Below are positions 34,701-44,149 of a DNA stretch of 52,329 nt, one piece after another (within the stretch, counting starts at the first letter, position 1; every line of letters begins with the position of its first letter). Location of the stretch: the NCBI GenBank assembly GCA_007120305.1, contig SKNW01000044.1:1-52329 (forward strand), given 5' to 3'. This stretch comes from Gemmatimonadota bacterium. GTDB lineage: Bacteria; Gemmatimonadota; Gemmatimonadetes; Longimicrobiales; Gaopeijiaceae. The notes under the pieces are model-generated. The model had not been told where the DNA came from and did not search any database. It saw only the letters and a list, made by a program, of their open reading frames with translations. The position numbers and the translations under genes were made by a program.

Positions 34701-36961
34701 GGGCTTCGAGCCACCGCGGCCAGGTACGAGTCTCCCAGGCAGGGCTGGAATCCGGCGCACCCGTAGAGCGCGGTGTAGATCCGGGTGTACTGCTGAACCA
34801 CCTTGACGTAGTGACGGGTCTCCCGGAAGGGAATGTGCTCCATGAACACGTCCCGGTCCCGGTATTCGGGACGCTGCCGCCACTGGTTGATGCGTCCGGG
34901 GCCGGCGTTGTAGGCCGCCAGGGCATCCTCTGCTCGACCGTCGTAGCGTCGGAGCATGGAGGCCAGGTACTGGGTGCCCAGGCGGACGTTGTACTCGGGA
35001 TCCGAGAGACGGGCCTGTTCGTACCGGATCCCCAGGGACCGGGCCACCTCCTGCGCCGTGCCCGGCATGAGCTGCATGAGACCGATGGCGCCGGCTGAAC
35101 TGGAGATGGAGACGTGGAACATGCTCTCCTGCCGGATCAGGCCCGCCACGAAGAAGGGGTCGAGGCCCCGGGCCCGCGCCTCACGGACGATGGCGTCGCG
35201 GTGCGGGAAGGGAAAGACGATGCGGAGGAGGCGGAGGTTCCACGCACCTTCCTCCTGCCGGTGGATCTCCCGACCCAGCACCACCCCCTGGATGGGGAAC
35301 CCCCCGGCGAAGAGGGCCTCGGCAAAGTCGTAGGCCCCGTCACCCCGTCGGAAGAAGTGGTCCTGCAGCCGCTCCAGCTCGTAGATGAAGGATCCCGGGG
35401 TTGGCACCACCTGGTGGAGGCGGAGGCGAGTGAGGGCGCTGCGGAGCTCACCGGCCAGGCCTGGAACCGGCGCGGGCCCCGCGGGAAGCCCCGGTTCCAG
35501 GACCACCGCGCCCAGTCGCTCCCCGGCCAGGATGCCGTAGAAGGACAGGGGATCCTCGCTCCATGCGGCGCGGAGGCGGTCCTGGTAGGCCTCCCGGTCT
35601 CCACGGCGCTGGTGGGAGAGGGCCGCCCAGTAGGCGGCCTGCTGCCGGGGGGCGCTCCGGCGGGCCCCGTCCAGGTAGCGGTCAAAGGTATCCGCGGCCT
35701 CCTCCCAGGCTCCGGCCAGGTACTTTCGCGTGCCATACTGGACGGCCACGAGCTCGCTGGCGGTGGAGCTCACCCCCACCCGGAAGAACTCCCGGAAGAG
35801 TTCGGCGTCCCGGGCCTGGCGACCCGCCTGTACCGAGCGCTCCACCAGGAGGAGAAGCGCGTTTTCGGCCAGGGGATCCGAGGGGCTCTGCCGCGCCAGG
35901 GCGAGAAACGCGGCTTCGGCCTCGGCAGGACGGTCGAGCTGAAGGGCGGCTCGACCGCTCCAGTAGAGAGCGGGACCGGTGTGCTCGGGTTCCACCCCTT
36001 CCACCAGGAGAGGCGCCAGCATGGCCCGGGCATCGGCCGGGCGCCGCAGTTCCACCAGGGCACGGCCCAGCTCGGCCCGGAGGGAGAGTTCGACCTCGCG
36101 AGGAAGAGGAGAATGCCCCTGGGCTGAACGTCCCTGCACCAGGGGGCCCAGGCGTCGGAGGGCAAGGTCCCAGGACCCGGCGGCCAGGAGGGTCTGACCC
36201 ACCCGCAGCTGGTCCTCCAGGCTCCCTTCGTGGATCCGGGTCAGCGCCTCCGCTGCACTCGCGGCGCCGGGGTGCTCGACACCGGCGGCCATGGCCCGGA
36301 GGAGGGCGTCACGGGCGGCCGCCGTGTCCCCCTGGAGCAGGGCCAGTCGCCCCGCCCGAGCCCACGGAGAGGCGGCCTCCTCCACGGACCGGGCCCGAAG
36401 CGCTTCGACCTCGGCCACCTTCCATGCTCCCGCCAGGTCTCCTGCCGCCTCGTAGGCGTCCACGCGGAGGCTCCATCCCCAGCGAGCCACGATCCCCGTG
36501 GCCGGATCCACCGCCTCCAGCGCGGCATCGACGGCCGCCGTGTCCCCCAGCGGGGCCAGGAGTTCGGCCCGCAACAGGGGGCGCCAGTCTTCGGCCACCG
36601 CCAGCTGGGAAACGAGGGCATCGAATCGGTTGATGGCGGCGCGTCGACCCTCCGGCGCCGCCCGCTCGTCCCGAGCGTCGGCCAGGGCCTGGCCCAGTTC
36701 TTCGAGGATCTCGGCTTCCCGGGCCTCATCGGGTCCCCGGCGCCCGAGGTAGAGGGCCACCGGGTCGGGGGTGGGAGCACCAGCTTCGACGGCGTCCGCC
36801 CCTGCCTGCGTCTGCACGGGCATCCCCGGAACCTGGGCTTCCAGCGGCGCACTCTCGGCCCGTTCCGCGCATCCGGCAACGAGGAAGAGCCCCGAGAGCA
36901 GAAGCCCTGAGAGCAGAAGACCCGGGTGCAGACCCGGCCAGGAGCGGGGGATGTGGCGCAT
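34661..36961 (-). CDS. Soluble-type lytic murein transglycosylase lipoprotein (Slt-like)
   Basis: 766 aa. The leader ends in LFLVAGC (lipobox Cys about 31), with an internal doublet LLLSG-LLLSG from a 15-base direct repeat (36893-36922). Residues about 60-560 form a helical, TPR-like superstructure. The C-terminal SLT domain carries the catalytic Glu in LIRQESMF (about 610), SSSAGAIGLMQLMPGTAQEVA and AYNAGPGRI. It cleaves glycan strands of peptidoglycan from the outer-membrane side. The ATG at 36961 is chosen because the upstream extension is low-complexity shadow. Confidence 0.93.
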   Translation of the reverse strand: MRHIPRSWPGLHPGLLLSGLLLSGLFLVAGCAERAESAPLEAQVPGMPVQTQAGADAVEAGAPTPDPVALYLGRRGPDEAREAEILEELGQALADARDERAAPEGRRAAINRFDALVSQLAVAEDWRPLLRAELLAPLGDTAAVDAALEAVDPATGIVARWGWSLRVDAYEAAGDLAGAWKVAEVEALRARSVEEAASPWARAGRLALLQGDTAAARDALLRAMAAGVEHPGAASAAEALTRIHEGSLEDQLRVGQTLLAAGSWDLALRRLGPLVQGRSAQGHSPLPREVELSLRAELGRALVELRRPADARAMLAPLLVEGVEPEHTGPALYWSGRAALQLDRPAEAEAAFLALARQSPSDPLAENALLLLVERSVQAGRQARDAELFREFFRVGVSSTASELVAVQYGTRKYLAGAWEEAADTFDRYLDGARRSAPRQQAAYWAALSHQRRGDREAYQDRLRAAWSEDPLSFYGILAGERLGAVVLEPGLPAGPAPVPGLAGELRSALTRLRLHQVVPTPGSFIYELERLQDHFFRRGDGAYDFAEALFAGGFPIQGVVLGREIHRQEEGAWNLRLLRIVFPFPHRDAIVREARARGLDPFFVAGLIRQESMFHVSISSSAGAIGLMQLMPGTAQEVARSLGIRYEQARLSDPEYNVRLGTQYLASMLRRYDGRAEDALAAYNAGPGRINQWRQRPEYRDRDVFMEHIPFRETRHYVKVVQQYTRIYTALYGCAGFQPCLGDSYLAAVARSPYAGGQPGSSLAR

Positions 36962-37086
36962 GGTGAGGGTCCCCGTGGACGTTGACGAACGGAGGCGGTG
37001 GGGGGGAGCAGCGGCTGCGCGTCTCGTGGATCTTCTCTCGTACCCCGAGACCCCGAAACCGTCGCGGGGGCAGCCTTCGGACCAGA

Positions 37087-38229
37087 CTACGAGGCTCCGT
37101 CCATCAGCGCCACCCGGTCCAGCCACCGAGCCACGTCCGACGTCGAGATGATGCCCAGAAGTTCCCAGTCCCTCGCCACGAGTACGCGCCGGATCTCGTT
37201 GTCCCGCATCTTTTCCAGAACCTGCGTCATCGGCGTCTCGGGCTCCACGAGCACCAGCTGCTCCAGGGGCGTCATGACCTGGCCTGCCACGAGCTCCTTC
37301 CAACGTGCCCGCGGGACATCCTGGAGACCGTTCAGGGTCACCATGCCCACGACCACGTCGTCCTCGACCACGGGAAAGGCGTTGTAGGGGCGCCGAAGGA
37401 GGTAATCGTGGATCAGTTCGTCCACCGTGAGATCCGGCCCCACGGTCTCCGGCCTCGGGCTCATGGCCTCTCCGGCCGTGAGGGGTCCCATGAGCTGGTT
37501 CAGGAGGACCGTCTGGTAGGCGGAGCGGGCGGCCTGGGTGAGAAACCACCCGATGAACACCATCCAGAGCCCCGCGATGAAGGCGCCAGCCGAAAGCAGG
37601 GACCAGATTCCGATGGCGATGATCGCCCATCCCAGGAGCCGGCCCACGCCGGCCGCCACCGCGGTGGCCCGTCGGAGGCTTCCCGTGACCTTCCAGACTG
37701 CGGCCCGAAGGAGCCGGCCCCCGTCGAGGGGGAATCCCGGGAGGAGGTTGAACACCGCGAGCAGGAGGTTCAGGTACCCCAGGGTCTCGGCCGTCACCGT
37801 CACGGCAGATCCCACGTCCCACCGTGTTCCAATCCCGGCCACGAGGTAGAACCCGGCGGCCAGGGCAAAGGAGACGAGGGGACCCATCCCCGCCACGATG
37901 AACTCGTCGCCCGGGCCCCCCGGCTCACTTCGGGTGCGGGCCATGCCTCCGAAGATGAAAAGTGTAATTCCTTCCACTTCCATTCCACGGAAGCGGGCCG
38001 CCACCGCATGGCCCAGCTCATGGAGAAGGAGCGAGGCGAAGAAGAGGAAGGTCCCGGCGACACCCATGGCCAGGTGGCCCAGGCGCGAGACCTCGGGCGC
38101 GTAGGCCGGAAAGAGGGCCCCCGCCAGAGATCCCAGGATCAGGAAGAGAAGGATGAACCAGGAGTAGTCGAGGCGGATTTCCACCCCGGCCAACCGGCCG
38201 ACGGACATGGCGTTCGACGGGGCGCTCAT
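37087..38229 (-). CDS. Site-2-type M50 metalloprotease with CBS domains
   Basis: 380 aa. The zinc motif HELGH lies at 70-74 in the second of about six membrane helices, and the third ligand is in NLLPGFPLDGGRLLRA (DGG). The C-terminal 130 residues contain two CBS motifs (GEAMSPRPETVGPDLTVDEL; GQVMTPLEQLVLVEPETPM). This is the S2P/SpoIVFB-like group with a cytoplasmic CBS pair, which cleaves membrane-embedded substrates and may be tuned by adenine nucleotides. A TAGCTT hexamer ends 6 bases before the ATG with no Shine-Dalgarno, consistent with a leaderless start. Confidence 0.93.
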   Translation of the reverse strand: MSAPSNAMSVGRLAGVEIRLDYSWFILLFLILGSLAGALFPAYAPEVSRLGHLAMGVAGTFLFFASLLLHELGHAVAARFRGMEVEGITLFIFGGMARTRSEPGGPGDEFIVAGMGPLVSFALAAGFYLVAGIGTRWDVGSAVTVTAETLGYLNLLLAVFNLLPGFPLDGGRLLRAAVWKVTGSLRRATAVAAGVGRLLGWAIIAIGIWSLLSAGAFIAGLWMVFIGWFLTQAARSAYQTVLLNQLMGPLTAGEAMSPRPETVGPDLTVDELIHDYLLRRPYNAFPVVEDDVVVGMVTLNGLQDVPRARWKELVAGQVMTPLEQLVLVEPETPMTQVLEKMRDNEIRRVLVARDWELLGIISTSDVARWLDRVALMDGAS

Positions 38230-38350
38230 GCCGGGAAGCTACCCACCCCCGGTCGCGCGGGGTAGTAGATGACGGCACGGTCCTCCGTCAATCTGGCAGG
38301 GATCGCGCGCCAGGTGTGCCGCTCCGGCACGTTCGAGGGGGGTCGGGAGG

Positions 38351-38366
38351 TGGCAGGCTTCGTGCA
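38351..38366 (+). promoter_or_regulatory. Candidate sigma-54 promoter upstream of lon
   Basis: TGGCAG and GTGCA, with GG (38352-38353) and GC (38364-38365) 10 bases apart. The -12 element deviates (GTGC rather than TTGC), so the match is moderate. It lies 78 bases upstream of the lon start in the 214-base gap shared with the M50 gene. Confidence 0.3.
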
Positions 38367-38443
38367 TCCTCTGGCACCCCCCGGGTTCCTGCCCGGCGAA
38401 GGCGTCTGCCCGGCGAACATGCACTCTCAGTCTCCGAGGTCCC

Positions 38444-41080
38444 ATGGGCGAGCGATTCACCCTCCCGATCCTTCCCCTCCGCGACACGGTGGTCTACCCG
38501 GGGGTGGCGGTCCCCATCTCCGCAGGTCGACCGGGCACCGTGGAGGCCGTCCAGGCCGCCATCGACGGGGACCGGCGACTCTTCGCCGTAGCCCAGCGCG
38601 AGAACGTCGACGAACCGAGTCCGGACCTTCTGTACACCGTGGGAACGGTGGTGCGCGTGCTCCAGACCCACCGGGTGCGAGGGGGGATGCAGCTCCTGGT
38701 GCAGGGCGAGGACCGGGCGGAGGCCGTGACCATGGAGTCCGCCGGGACGAGCATGCTGGAGGCCTCCCTCATCCCGCTCCACCGGTTCCCCCCCCGGAAC
38801 CCCGAGGATCCCGCCTTCCAGGCGCTGGACAAGGAGTTGCGGGACCGGGCCGCCGAGCTGGGCACCCGGAGAGGAGTTCCGGCCGAGGCCCTGAACCAGC
38901 TCATCGGCGGGGTGGGAGAGCCCGGCTCTTTTGCCGACCTGGTGGCCTTCTACCTCGACCTGCCTACCGGCGACAAGCAGAAGCTGCTGGAGGTCCTGGA
39001 TGATGAGGAGCGGATGCGTCGGGCGCTGGTGGCCGTGGAGAGGGAGCTGGCCCGTCTGGATGCGCAGGAGGAGATCCAGGCCAAGGTCCAGGAGGAGCTG
39101 GGGGAACGTCAGCGGGAGATGCTCCTCCGGGAGCAGATGAAGCAGATCCAGCGGGAGCTGGGGGACGAAGACGATCGCAAGGAGGTGGAAGATCTCCGGA
39201 AGCGCATCGAGGCCCTGCAGCTGGACCCCGATGCGCGGACCGAGGTGGATCGGGAGCTGAAGCGCCTCGAACGCACCTCCCCCCAGTCCGCCGAGTACCA
39301 GGTCATCCGGACCTTCCTCGAGTGGATCACCGAGCTCCCCTGGTCGGAGCGCACCGACGACAAGATCAACCTGGTCCGTTCGCAGGAGATCCTGAACGAG
39401 GACCATTACGGCCTGGAAGACGTCAAGGACCGGATCATCGAGTTCCTGGCGGTCCGGAAGCTCCAGCTGGAGCGGGCGCCCGAGGCCGAAGACCGGCCGG
39501 AGGACCCGCCCGAAGTCCAGGCCGAGGAATCCGCCCAGGCGTCCGATGACGTCGACGGAGGTTCCGACCCGGAGGCCGAGGAAGCCGAGGAGGCCGAGGA
39601 CGGCGACGGTGAGAAGGGCGGGGACGGCTCCACGACACCCCCGGAAGACGCTGGCGCCACCAACGGCTCCAGCAGCGCGAACGGCTCCGGGGAGGCCGCG
39701 GAGGAGAAGGAGGGGGCCCGGCGCCTGGTGGGGCGCGGCCCCATCCTCCTCTTTGCCGGCCCTCCGGGTGTGGGGAAGACCTCCATCGCCCAGTCCATCG
39801 CCCGCGCGCTGGGGCGCAAGTACGTGCGCATCTCCCTGGGTGGAGCCCGTGACGAAGCCGACATTCGCGGCCACCGGCGCACCTACGTGGGCGCCATGCC
39901 CGGGCGCATCATCCAGGGGATGCGGCAGGTCAAGTCCAAGAACCCGGTGTTCCTGCTGGATGAGGTGGACAAGCTGGGCGTCTCCTTCCAGGGTGACCCG
40001 TCAAGCGCCCTCCTGGAGGTACTGGACCCGGCCCAGAACTCCACCTTCACCGACCACTACCTGGGGATCACCTTCGATCTTTCGGAGGTGCTCTTCATTG
40101 CCACGGCGAACTACGTGGACCGGATTCCGGCTCCTCTGCTGGACCGGATGGAGCGGGTCGACTTCTCCGGGTACACGGAAGCGGAGAAGCTCCAGATTGC
40201 CCATCGATACCTTCTTCCGCGCCAGCGGGAGGAGGCGGGGCTCAAGGAGGAGGAGCTGGAGCTGACCGAGGAGGCCATGTGCTCGATGATCAGCCAGTAC
40301 ACCCGCGAGGCCGGGGTCCGGCAGCTCGAGCGGGAACTGGGAAAGGTGGCGCGGAAGGTGGCCCGGAAGATCGCCGCGGAAGAAGTGACGCAGATGCGCG
40401 TCGGGCCGGACGACGTCCGGGATCTCCTGGGGCGTCCCCGCGTCCACCCCGAGAAGATGCGCCTGGAAGACACCGTGGGCGTCTCCACCGGAATGTTCTA
40501 CACGCCCATGGGCGGAGACATCATGTTCGTGGAGGCCAGCGTGGCGCCGGGTGAGGGTGGGCTGGTCCTCACGGGGCAGCTGGGTGACGTGATGAAGGAA
40601 TCAGGAAGGGCGGCGTGGACCTACGCCAAGTCGCGGCACAGGGAATTCCAGATTCCCCCCGAGCTCATGAAGGGCGTCGAGGTCCACATCCACGTGCCTG
40701 CCGGAGCCATCCCCAAGGATGGCCCCTCGGCGGGCATCACCATGGCCACGAGCCTGGTGTCGGCGCTTTCCGGCCGAAAGGTCCGTCGCAATGTGGCCAT
40801 GACCGGCGAGATGACCCTCACCGGGCGCGTGCTTCCCATCGGCGGGGTCAAGGAGAAGGTGCTGGGCGCCGTTCGGTCCGGGATCTCGGAGATCATCCTC
40901 CCCGCGGACAACGAGGCCGACCTGGAGGATCTCCCGGACGAAGTGCGGGATTCGATGATCTTCCACCTGGTGGAAGTGCTGGACGATGTCCTGGTGCATG
41001 CCCTGGCCGAGGGTCCGGCCAATCCGCCCCGGATCACCCCCACGTCGAAGCGGGGGGTGGACGAGGTCCGGGTCGACTGA
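38444..41080 (+). CDS. lon: ATP-dependent Lon protease with acidic insertion
   Basis: 878 aa. N-terminal LAN domain (about 5-200), coiled region (to about 330), AAA+ module with Walker A GPPGVGKTS at 439-447 and Walker B VFLLDEVDK, and a C-terminal serine-lysine protease domain (PKDGPSAG, Ser762; GGVKEK, Lys803). Between the end of the N-terminal module (FLAVRKL, 334-340) and the Walker A segment there is a roughly 90-residue Glu/Asp/Gly/Ser-rich stretch, where E. coli Lon has only about 10 residues. It degrades misfolded and regulatory proteins. Confidence 0.97.
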   Translation: MGERFTLPILPLRDTVVYPGVAVPISAGRPGTVEAVQAAIDGDRRLFAVAQRENVDEPSPDLLYTVGTVVRVLQTHRVRGGMQLLVQGEDRAEAVTMESAGTSMLEASLIPLHRFPPRNPEDPAFQALDKELRDRAAELGTRRGVPAEALNQLIGGVGEPGSFADLVAFYLDLPTGDKQKLLEVLDDEERMRRALVAVERELARLDAQEEIQAKVQEELGERQREMLLREQMKQIQRELGDEDDRKEVEDLRKRIEALQLDPDARTEVDRELKRLERTSPQSAEYQVIRTFLEWITELPWSERTDDKINLVRSQEILNEDHYGLEDVKDRIIEFLAVRKLQLERAPEAEDRPEDPPEVQAEESAQASDDVDGGSDPEAEEAEEAEDGDGEKGGDGSTTPPEDAGATNGSSSANGSGEAAEEKEGARRLVGRGPILLFAGPPGVGKTSIAQSIARALGRKYVRISLGGARDEADIRGHRRTYVGAMPGRIIQGMRQVKSKNPVFLLDEVDKLGVSFQGDPSSALLEVLDPAQNSTFTDHYLGITFDLSEVLFIATANYVDRIPAPLLDRMERVDFSGYTEAEKLQIAHRYLLPRQREEAGLKEEELELTEEAMCSMISQYTREAGVRQLERELGKVARKVARKIAAEEVTQMRVGPDDVRDLLGRPRVHPEKMRLEDTVGVSTGMFYTPMGGDIMFVEASVAPGEGGLVLTGQLGDVMKESGRAAWTYAKSRHREFQIPPELMKGVEVHIHVPAGAIPKDGPSAGITMATSLVSALSGRKVRRNVAMTGEMTLTGRVLPIGGVKEKVLGAVRSGISEIILPADNEADLEDLPDEVRDSMIFHLVEVLDDVLVHALAEGPANPPRITPTSKRGVDEVRVD

Positions 41081-41117
41081 TCGGCCTGGACCTCGCCCAC
41101 CGCAGCTGGATGCGCCG

Positions 41118-41933
41118 TCAGCTTTCTCCCGCCGGTGGGGCGAAGGCTCCGTCCGGCACGGTCTCCGACGCCAGGACGTGGGAGAAGAAGATGCGGACCT
41201 GGCCGTCGCTGCGCCGATTCATGGCCAGGGAGATCGGTCCGGACTGGATCCAGTCCGTCCAGTCGGAGGCCGATGGCTCGGCGTCCGCCGTGCGGAAGTG
41301 CTCCCACCGCTCCATGAGCCCCGACTCGGGGTGGATCCACGCCCGGTAGAGGTTCTGGGGCGTGAGCCCCACCTCCTCGAACGAGAGCTCCACCTTCTCC
41401 CACCGTACTCCCGTCGCCTCGTCCACCTCCTCGCCGAGGTAGCGGACGTTCACACCGGGATCGGTCCACTTGTACGGCATGATCAGCCAGTAGCCGTCGT
41501 TGATGTGGGCGGAGTAGGCGGATCGGAGGCGGGCGGCGGCCTCGTCGCCGGTGATCTCGGCCCCATCCACCCAGACCCGGCCGGCTTCCGGGTCCGAGGT
41601 GTTGAAGATGGCCACGTACATTCCACCATCCTGGGTGGGGGCTTCCACGCGTGCGGTCCCCTCCCATCGGTCCCAGCGATGGGCCCGGACCAGGGGGTCT
41701 CCTCCGTCCATCCGGTTCACGGCCCAGTCGAACTCCAGGTACCGGGTCCGCTCCCACCCGTGGTCCGGCGCCATGGCGTCCACCATGCGGGTGTGAAGGC
41801 GGGTTGCATCGGTGTCCGCGAACTGGTGATCGCGGATCCCCGGCTCTTCCGCCGCCTGTGGGGTAGACGTAGCTTCCCCGCAGGCGCTCGCGGCCACCAG
41901 GAGGGCCAGCCAGGCTGCACTTCGGCGCATCAT
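41118..41933 (-). CDS. Lipoprotein of unknown function (DUF6503-like)
   Basis: 271 aa. MMRRSAAWLALLVAASAC is a lipoprotein leader with Cys18. The body has Trp/Tyr-rich strands such as YWLIMPYKWTDPGVNVRYLGEE and RWEKVELSFEEVGLTPQNLYRAWIHPESGL, giving a periplasmic beta-sheet protein that resembles DUF6503 proteins; I am moderately sure of that family. The start has AAGGGAGA upstream. It is transcribed divergently from the SirB1-like gene and converges with lon. No enzymatic motif is visible. Confidence 0.7.
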   Translation of the reverse strand: MMRRSAAWLALLVAASACGEATSTPQAAEEPGIRDHQFADTDATRLHTRMVDAMAPDHGWERTRYLEFDWAVNRMDGGDPLVRAHRWDRWEGTARVEAPTQDGGMYVAIFNTSDPEAGRVWVDGAEITGDEAAARLRSAYSAHINDGYWLIMPYKWTDPGVNVRYLGEEVDEATGVRWEKVELSFEEVGLTPQNLYRAWIHPESGLMERWEHFRTADAEPSASDWTDWIQSGPISLAMNRRSDGQVRIFFSHVLASETVPDGAFAPPAGES

Positions 41934-42071
41934 CGGTCTCCCTTGATCGTCCGGATTTCGTCCGGGCGGAACCCTGGCCCCCGGTGGATCCTGAGGCCTG
42001 TGGAATGCCAATGTAGGGCCCCGCACCCAGCGGGGAAACGGTTTCGCGTCTTCCGGCCAGAAGGAGATCCC

Positions 42072-42902
42072 ATGCACCCATCCCCCGGTTCCCCCCGGCA
42101 CCGCTTCGTTGAGGCGGTGGATCGGGCGGATGACCAGGTGGAGCTGGCCCGGGCCGCTCTTCTCGTGGCGTGCGAGGAGTACCCCCAGCTTCCGGTGGAA
42201 CCGTACCTGGCCCGTCTGGACGAGCTGGCCGAGATGGTCCGGGACCGTCTGGACAACGAGACCGCGCCGCTGGTCGTCCTGCAGGAGCTTCTCCAGACCC
42301 TCTTCGTGCGGGTGGGGCTCCAGGGCAACCGCGCGTCGTATTACGATCCTAGGAACTCCTTCCTGAACGATGTCCTGGACCGGAAGCGGGGGATCCCCCT
42401 CACCCTGGGAATCCTTACCCTGGAGGTGGGGTGGCGCCTTGGACTCCCCCTGGCCGGGGTGAACTTCCCGGGCCATTTCCTGGTCCGGTTCGAGGGGGAA
42501 GGCCTCCGCCTCCTGGTAGATCCGTTCGACGGCGGACGGACGCTCTTCGAGGATGAGGCACAATCCCTCCTTGACCGGGCGTACGGGGGGATGGTCCGGG
42601 TTCGACCGGAGTTCCTCCGGACGGCGCGCCGCCGCGACATGCTGGTCCGGCTCCTGACCAACCTGAAGGGGATCTACCTGAACGTTCAGGATGCCCCCCG
42701 GGCACTGGCCGCCGTGGAGCGCATCCTGGTGATCCACCCCATGGCCCAGTCCGAAATCCGCGATCGGGGAACCCTCCTGGCGCGGATGGGTCGCACCGAG
42801 GAGGCCATCGAGCAGCTCGAGTGGTACCTGGGTACCGCGCCGGACGCCTCCGATGCCGAGCGCATCCAGGCCCTGGTCGACGAGCTCCGCGGCCCCCGTT
42901 GA
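42072..42902 (+). CDS. SirB1/transglutaminase-like protein with C-terminal TPR
   Basis: 276 aa. The core YYDPRNSFLNDVLDRKRGIPLTLGILTLEVGWRLGLPLAGVNFPGHFLVRF matches the SirB1/transglutaminase-like family (COG2912). It is followed by a TPR-like C-terminus (LTNLKGIYL...ALAAVERILVIHP...EEAIEQLEWYL). AAGGAGAT lies just before the ATG at 42072, a strong ribosome-binding site. The biochemical role of this family is not established. ygfZ follows after 39 bases and may be co-transcribed. Confidence 0.87.
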   Translation: MHPSPGSPRHRFVEAVDRADDQVELARAALLVACEEYPQLPVEPYLARLDELAEMVRDRLDNETAPLVVLQELLQTLFVRVGLQGNRASYYDPRNSFLNDVLDRKRGIPLTLGILTLEVGWRLGLPLAGVNFPGHFLVRFEGEGLRLLVDPFDGGRTLFEDEAQSLLDRAYGGMVRVRPEFLRTARRRDMLVRLLTNLKGIYLNVQDAPRALAAVERILVIHPMAQSEIRDRGTLLARMGRTEEAIEQLEWYLGTAPDASDAERIQALVDELRGPR

Positions 42903-42941
42903 TCGCTGTTTCCCCCACCGATTTGCACGTCCCCTTCCGCC

Positions 42942-44126
42942 ATGGACCGCATGCCTTCTTCCCCTCCGGACGCCCGGGGTAACCCTCCTGGGAGTGATGA
43001 AACCCCCAGCCGCGCCTACGAAGCCGCCACGGGAGCCCCCGGCCCTGCTCCTGCGTCGTCGCCGGGCGCCGCCGTGTTCGATCGATCCCACCGGGTCCGC
43101 CTCCTCCTGGTGGGGCGGGCACCGGGGCAGATGCTCCACGGCCTCGTGACCGGGACCATCCCGCAGGATCCCGGCCAACAGGATGGCCCATGGCGGGAAG
43201 GTGCAGCTACCCCCAGCCTGGTCCTGACCCCCAAGGGACGCATCCTCACCGACCTTCGGCTCGCCAAGCTGACCGCGGGTCCCGAAGGCGCCTTCTTCCT
43301 GGACCTTCCTCAAGCAGGCTCCGAGCCGCTCCGCGCCCACTTCACCCGCTTCCTTCCTCCCCGGATGGCACGCCCCGTGGATCTCTCGGAGGCGCTCGCG
43401 ATGCTGACGGTGGTGGGTCCGGAAGCCGCCACCGTCCTGGAGTCGGCGCTCGCCTCCGTCGGGGGGGGCGGCCTCCCCGGCCTCGCCGCGATGACGTCGG
43501 GCGAAGTTAGGGTCAGGGGAACCCCGCCCGGCCAGGACGGAGGCTCGGCCGCCGCCCAGGAATTCTCCTTTCTCCTCATGATCCGCAACGACGACGTGGC
43601 GCCTCCGGCCTTCGACGTGGTGGGGAGCCCGTCCGAGGTGGCTGCCATCCGGTCGCATCTGCTGGAGTCGGGCGCCCTTCCGGCGTCGTCGTCGGTCTGG
43701 GACACGCTTCGCATCGAGCGAGGAACCCCGGAGACGGGGGAGGAGCTGGACGAAGGGGTCCTCCCCCCCGAGGCCGGCCTGGAGCGGAGCCACATCGATC
43801 ACGTCAAGGGCTGCTACACCGGCCAGGAGGTCATTGTCCGCATCCGGGACCGCGGGCACGTGAACCGGCATCTTCGGGGCCTCCTTCTGGGAGACCTTCC
43901 GCTGCCGGCGGCCGGCACGCCTCTCTGGATCGATGGCAAGGAAAAGGAGGCAGGGCAGGTGCGGAGCGCCGCCTCGTCCCCGAGGTACGGGCAGGGGATC
44001 GCCCTTGCCTACCTCCGGCGGGAGGTCGAGCCGGGAGACCAGGTTCGCCTCGGGGCTCCGGATGGGCCGGAGATCACGGTGCGTGCCCTGGGCACCGATG
44101 GGTGGGGGGAGGACATGGCTTCCTGA
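42942..44126 (+). CDS. ygfZ: YgfZ/GcvT-fold folate-binding Fe-S cluster assembly factor
   Basis: 394 aa. The diagnostic K-G-C-Y-T-G-Q-E motif lies at 289-296, with LTPKGRILTDLRL upstream and a C-terminal beta-barrel ending in VEPGDQVRLGAPDGPEI. This family aids repair or maturation of certain iron-sulphur enzymes in a folate-dependent way. The first 45 residues are Pro/Ala/Gly-rich and less conserved; a start at 42951 is also possible. Confidence 0.92.
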   Translation: MDRMPSSPPDARGNPPGSDETPSRAYEAATGAPGPAPASSPGAAVFDRSHRVRLLLVGRAPGQMLHGLVTGTIPQDPGQQDGPWREGAATPSLVLTPKGRILTDLRLAKLTAGPEGAFFLDLPQAGSEPLRAHFTRFLPPRMARPVDLSEALAMLTVVGPEAATVLESALASVGGGGLPGLAAMTSGEVRVRGTPPGQDGGSAAAQEFSFLLMIRNDDVAPPAFDVVGSPSEVAAIRSHLLESGALPASSSVWDTLRIERGTPETGEELDEGVLPPEAGLERSHIDHVKGCYTGQEVIVRIRDRGHVNRHLRGLLLGDLPLPAAGTPLWIDGKEKEAGQVRSAASSPRYGQGIALAYLRREVEPGDQVRLGAPDGPEITVRALGTDGWGEDMAS

Positions 44127-44138
44127 CGGGAGCCTGTC

Positions 44139-44144
44139 TATAGT
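44139..44144 (+). promoter_or_regulatory. -10-like hexamer abutting the mgtE start
   Basis: TATAGT ends 5 bases before the mgtE ATG with no Shine-Dalgarno between them, the geometry expected for a leaderless transcript. No good -35 is visible. Confidence 0.4.
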
Positions 44145-44149
44145 TCGGG

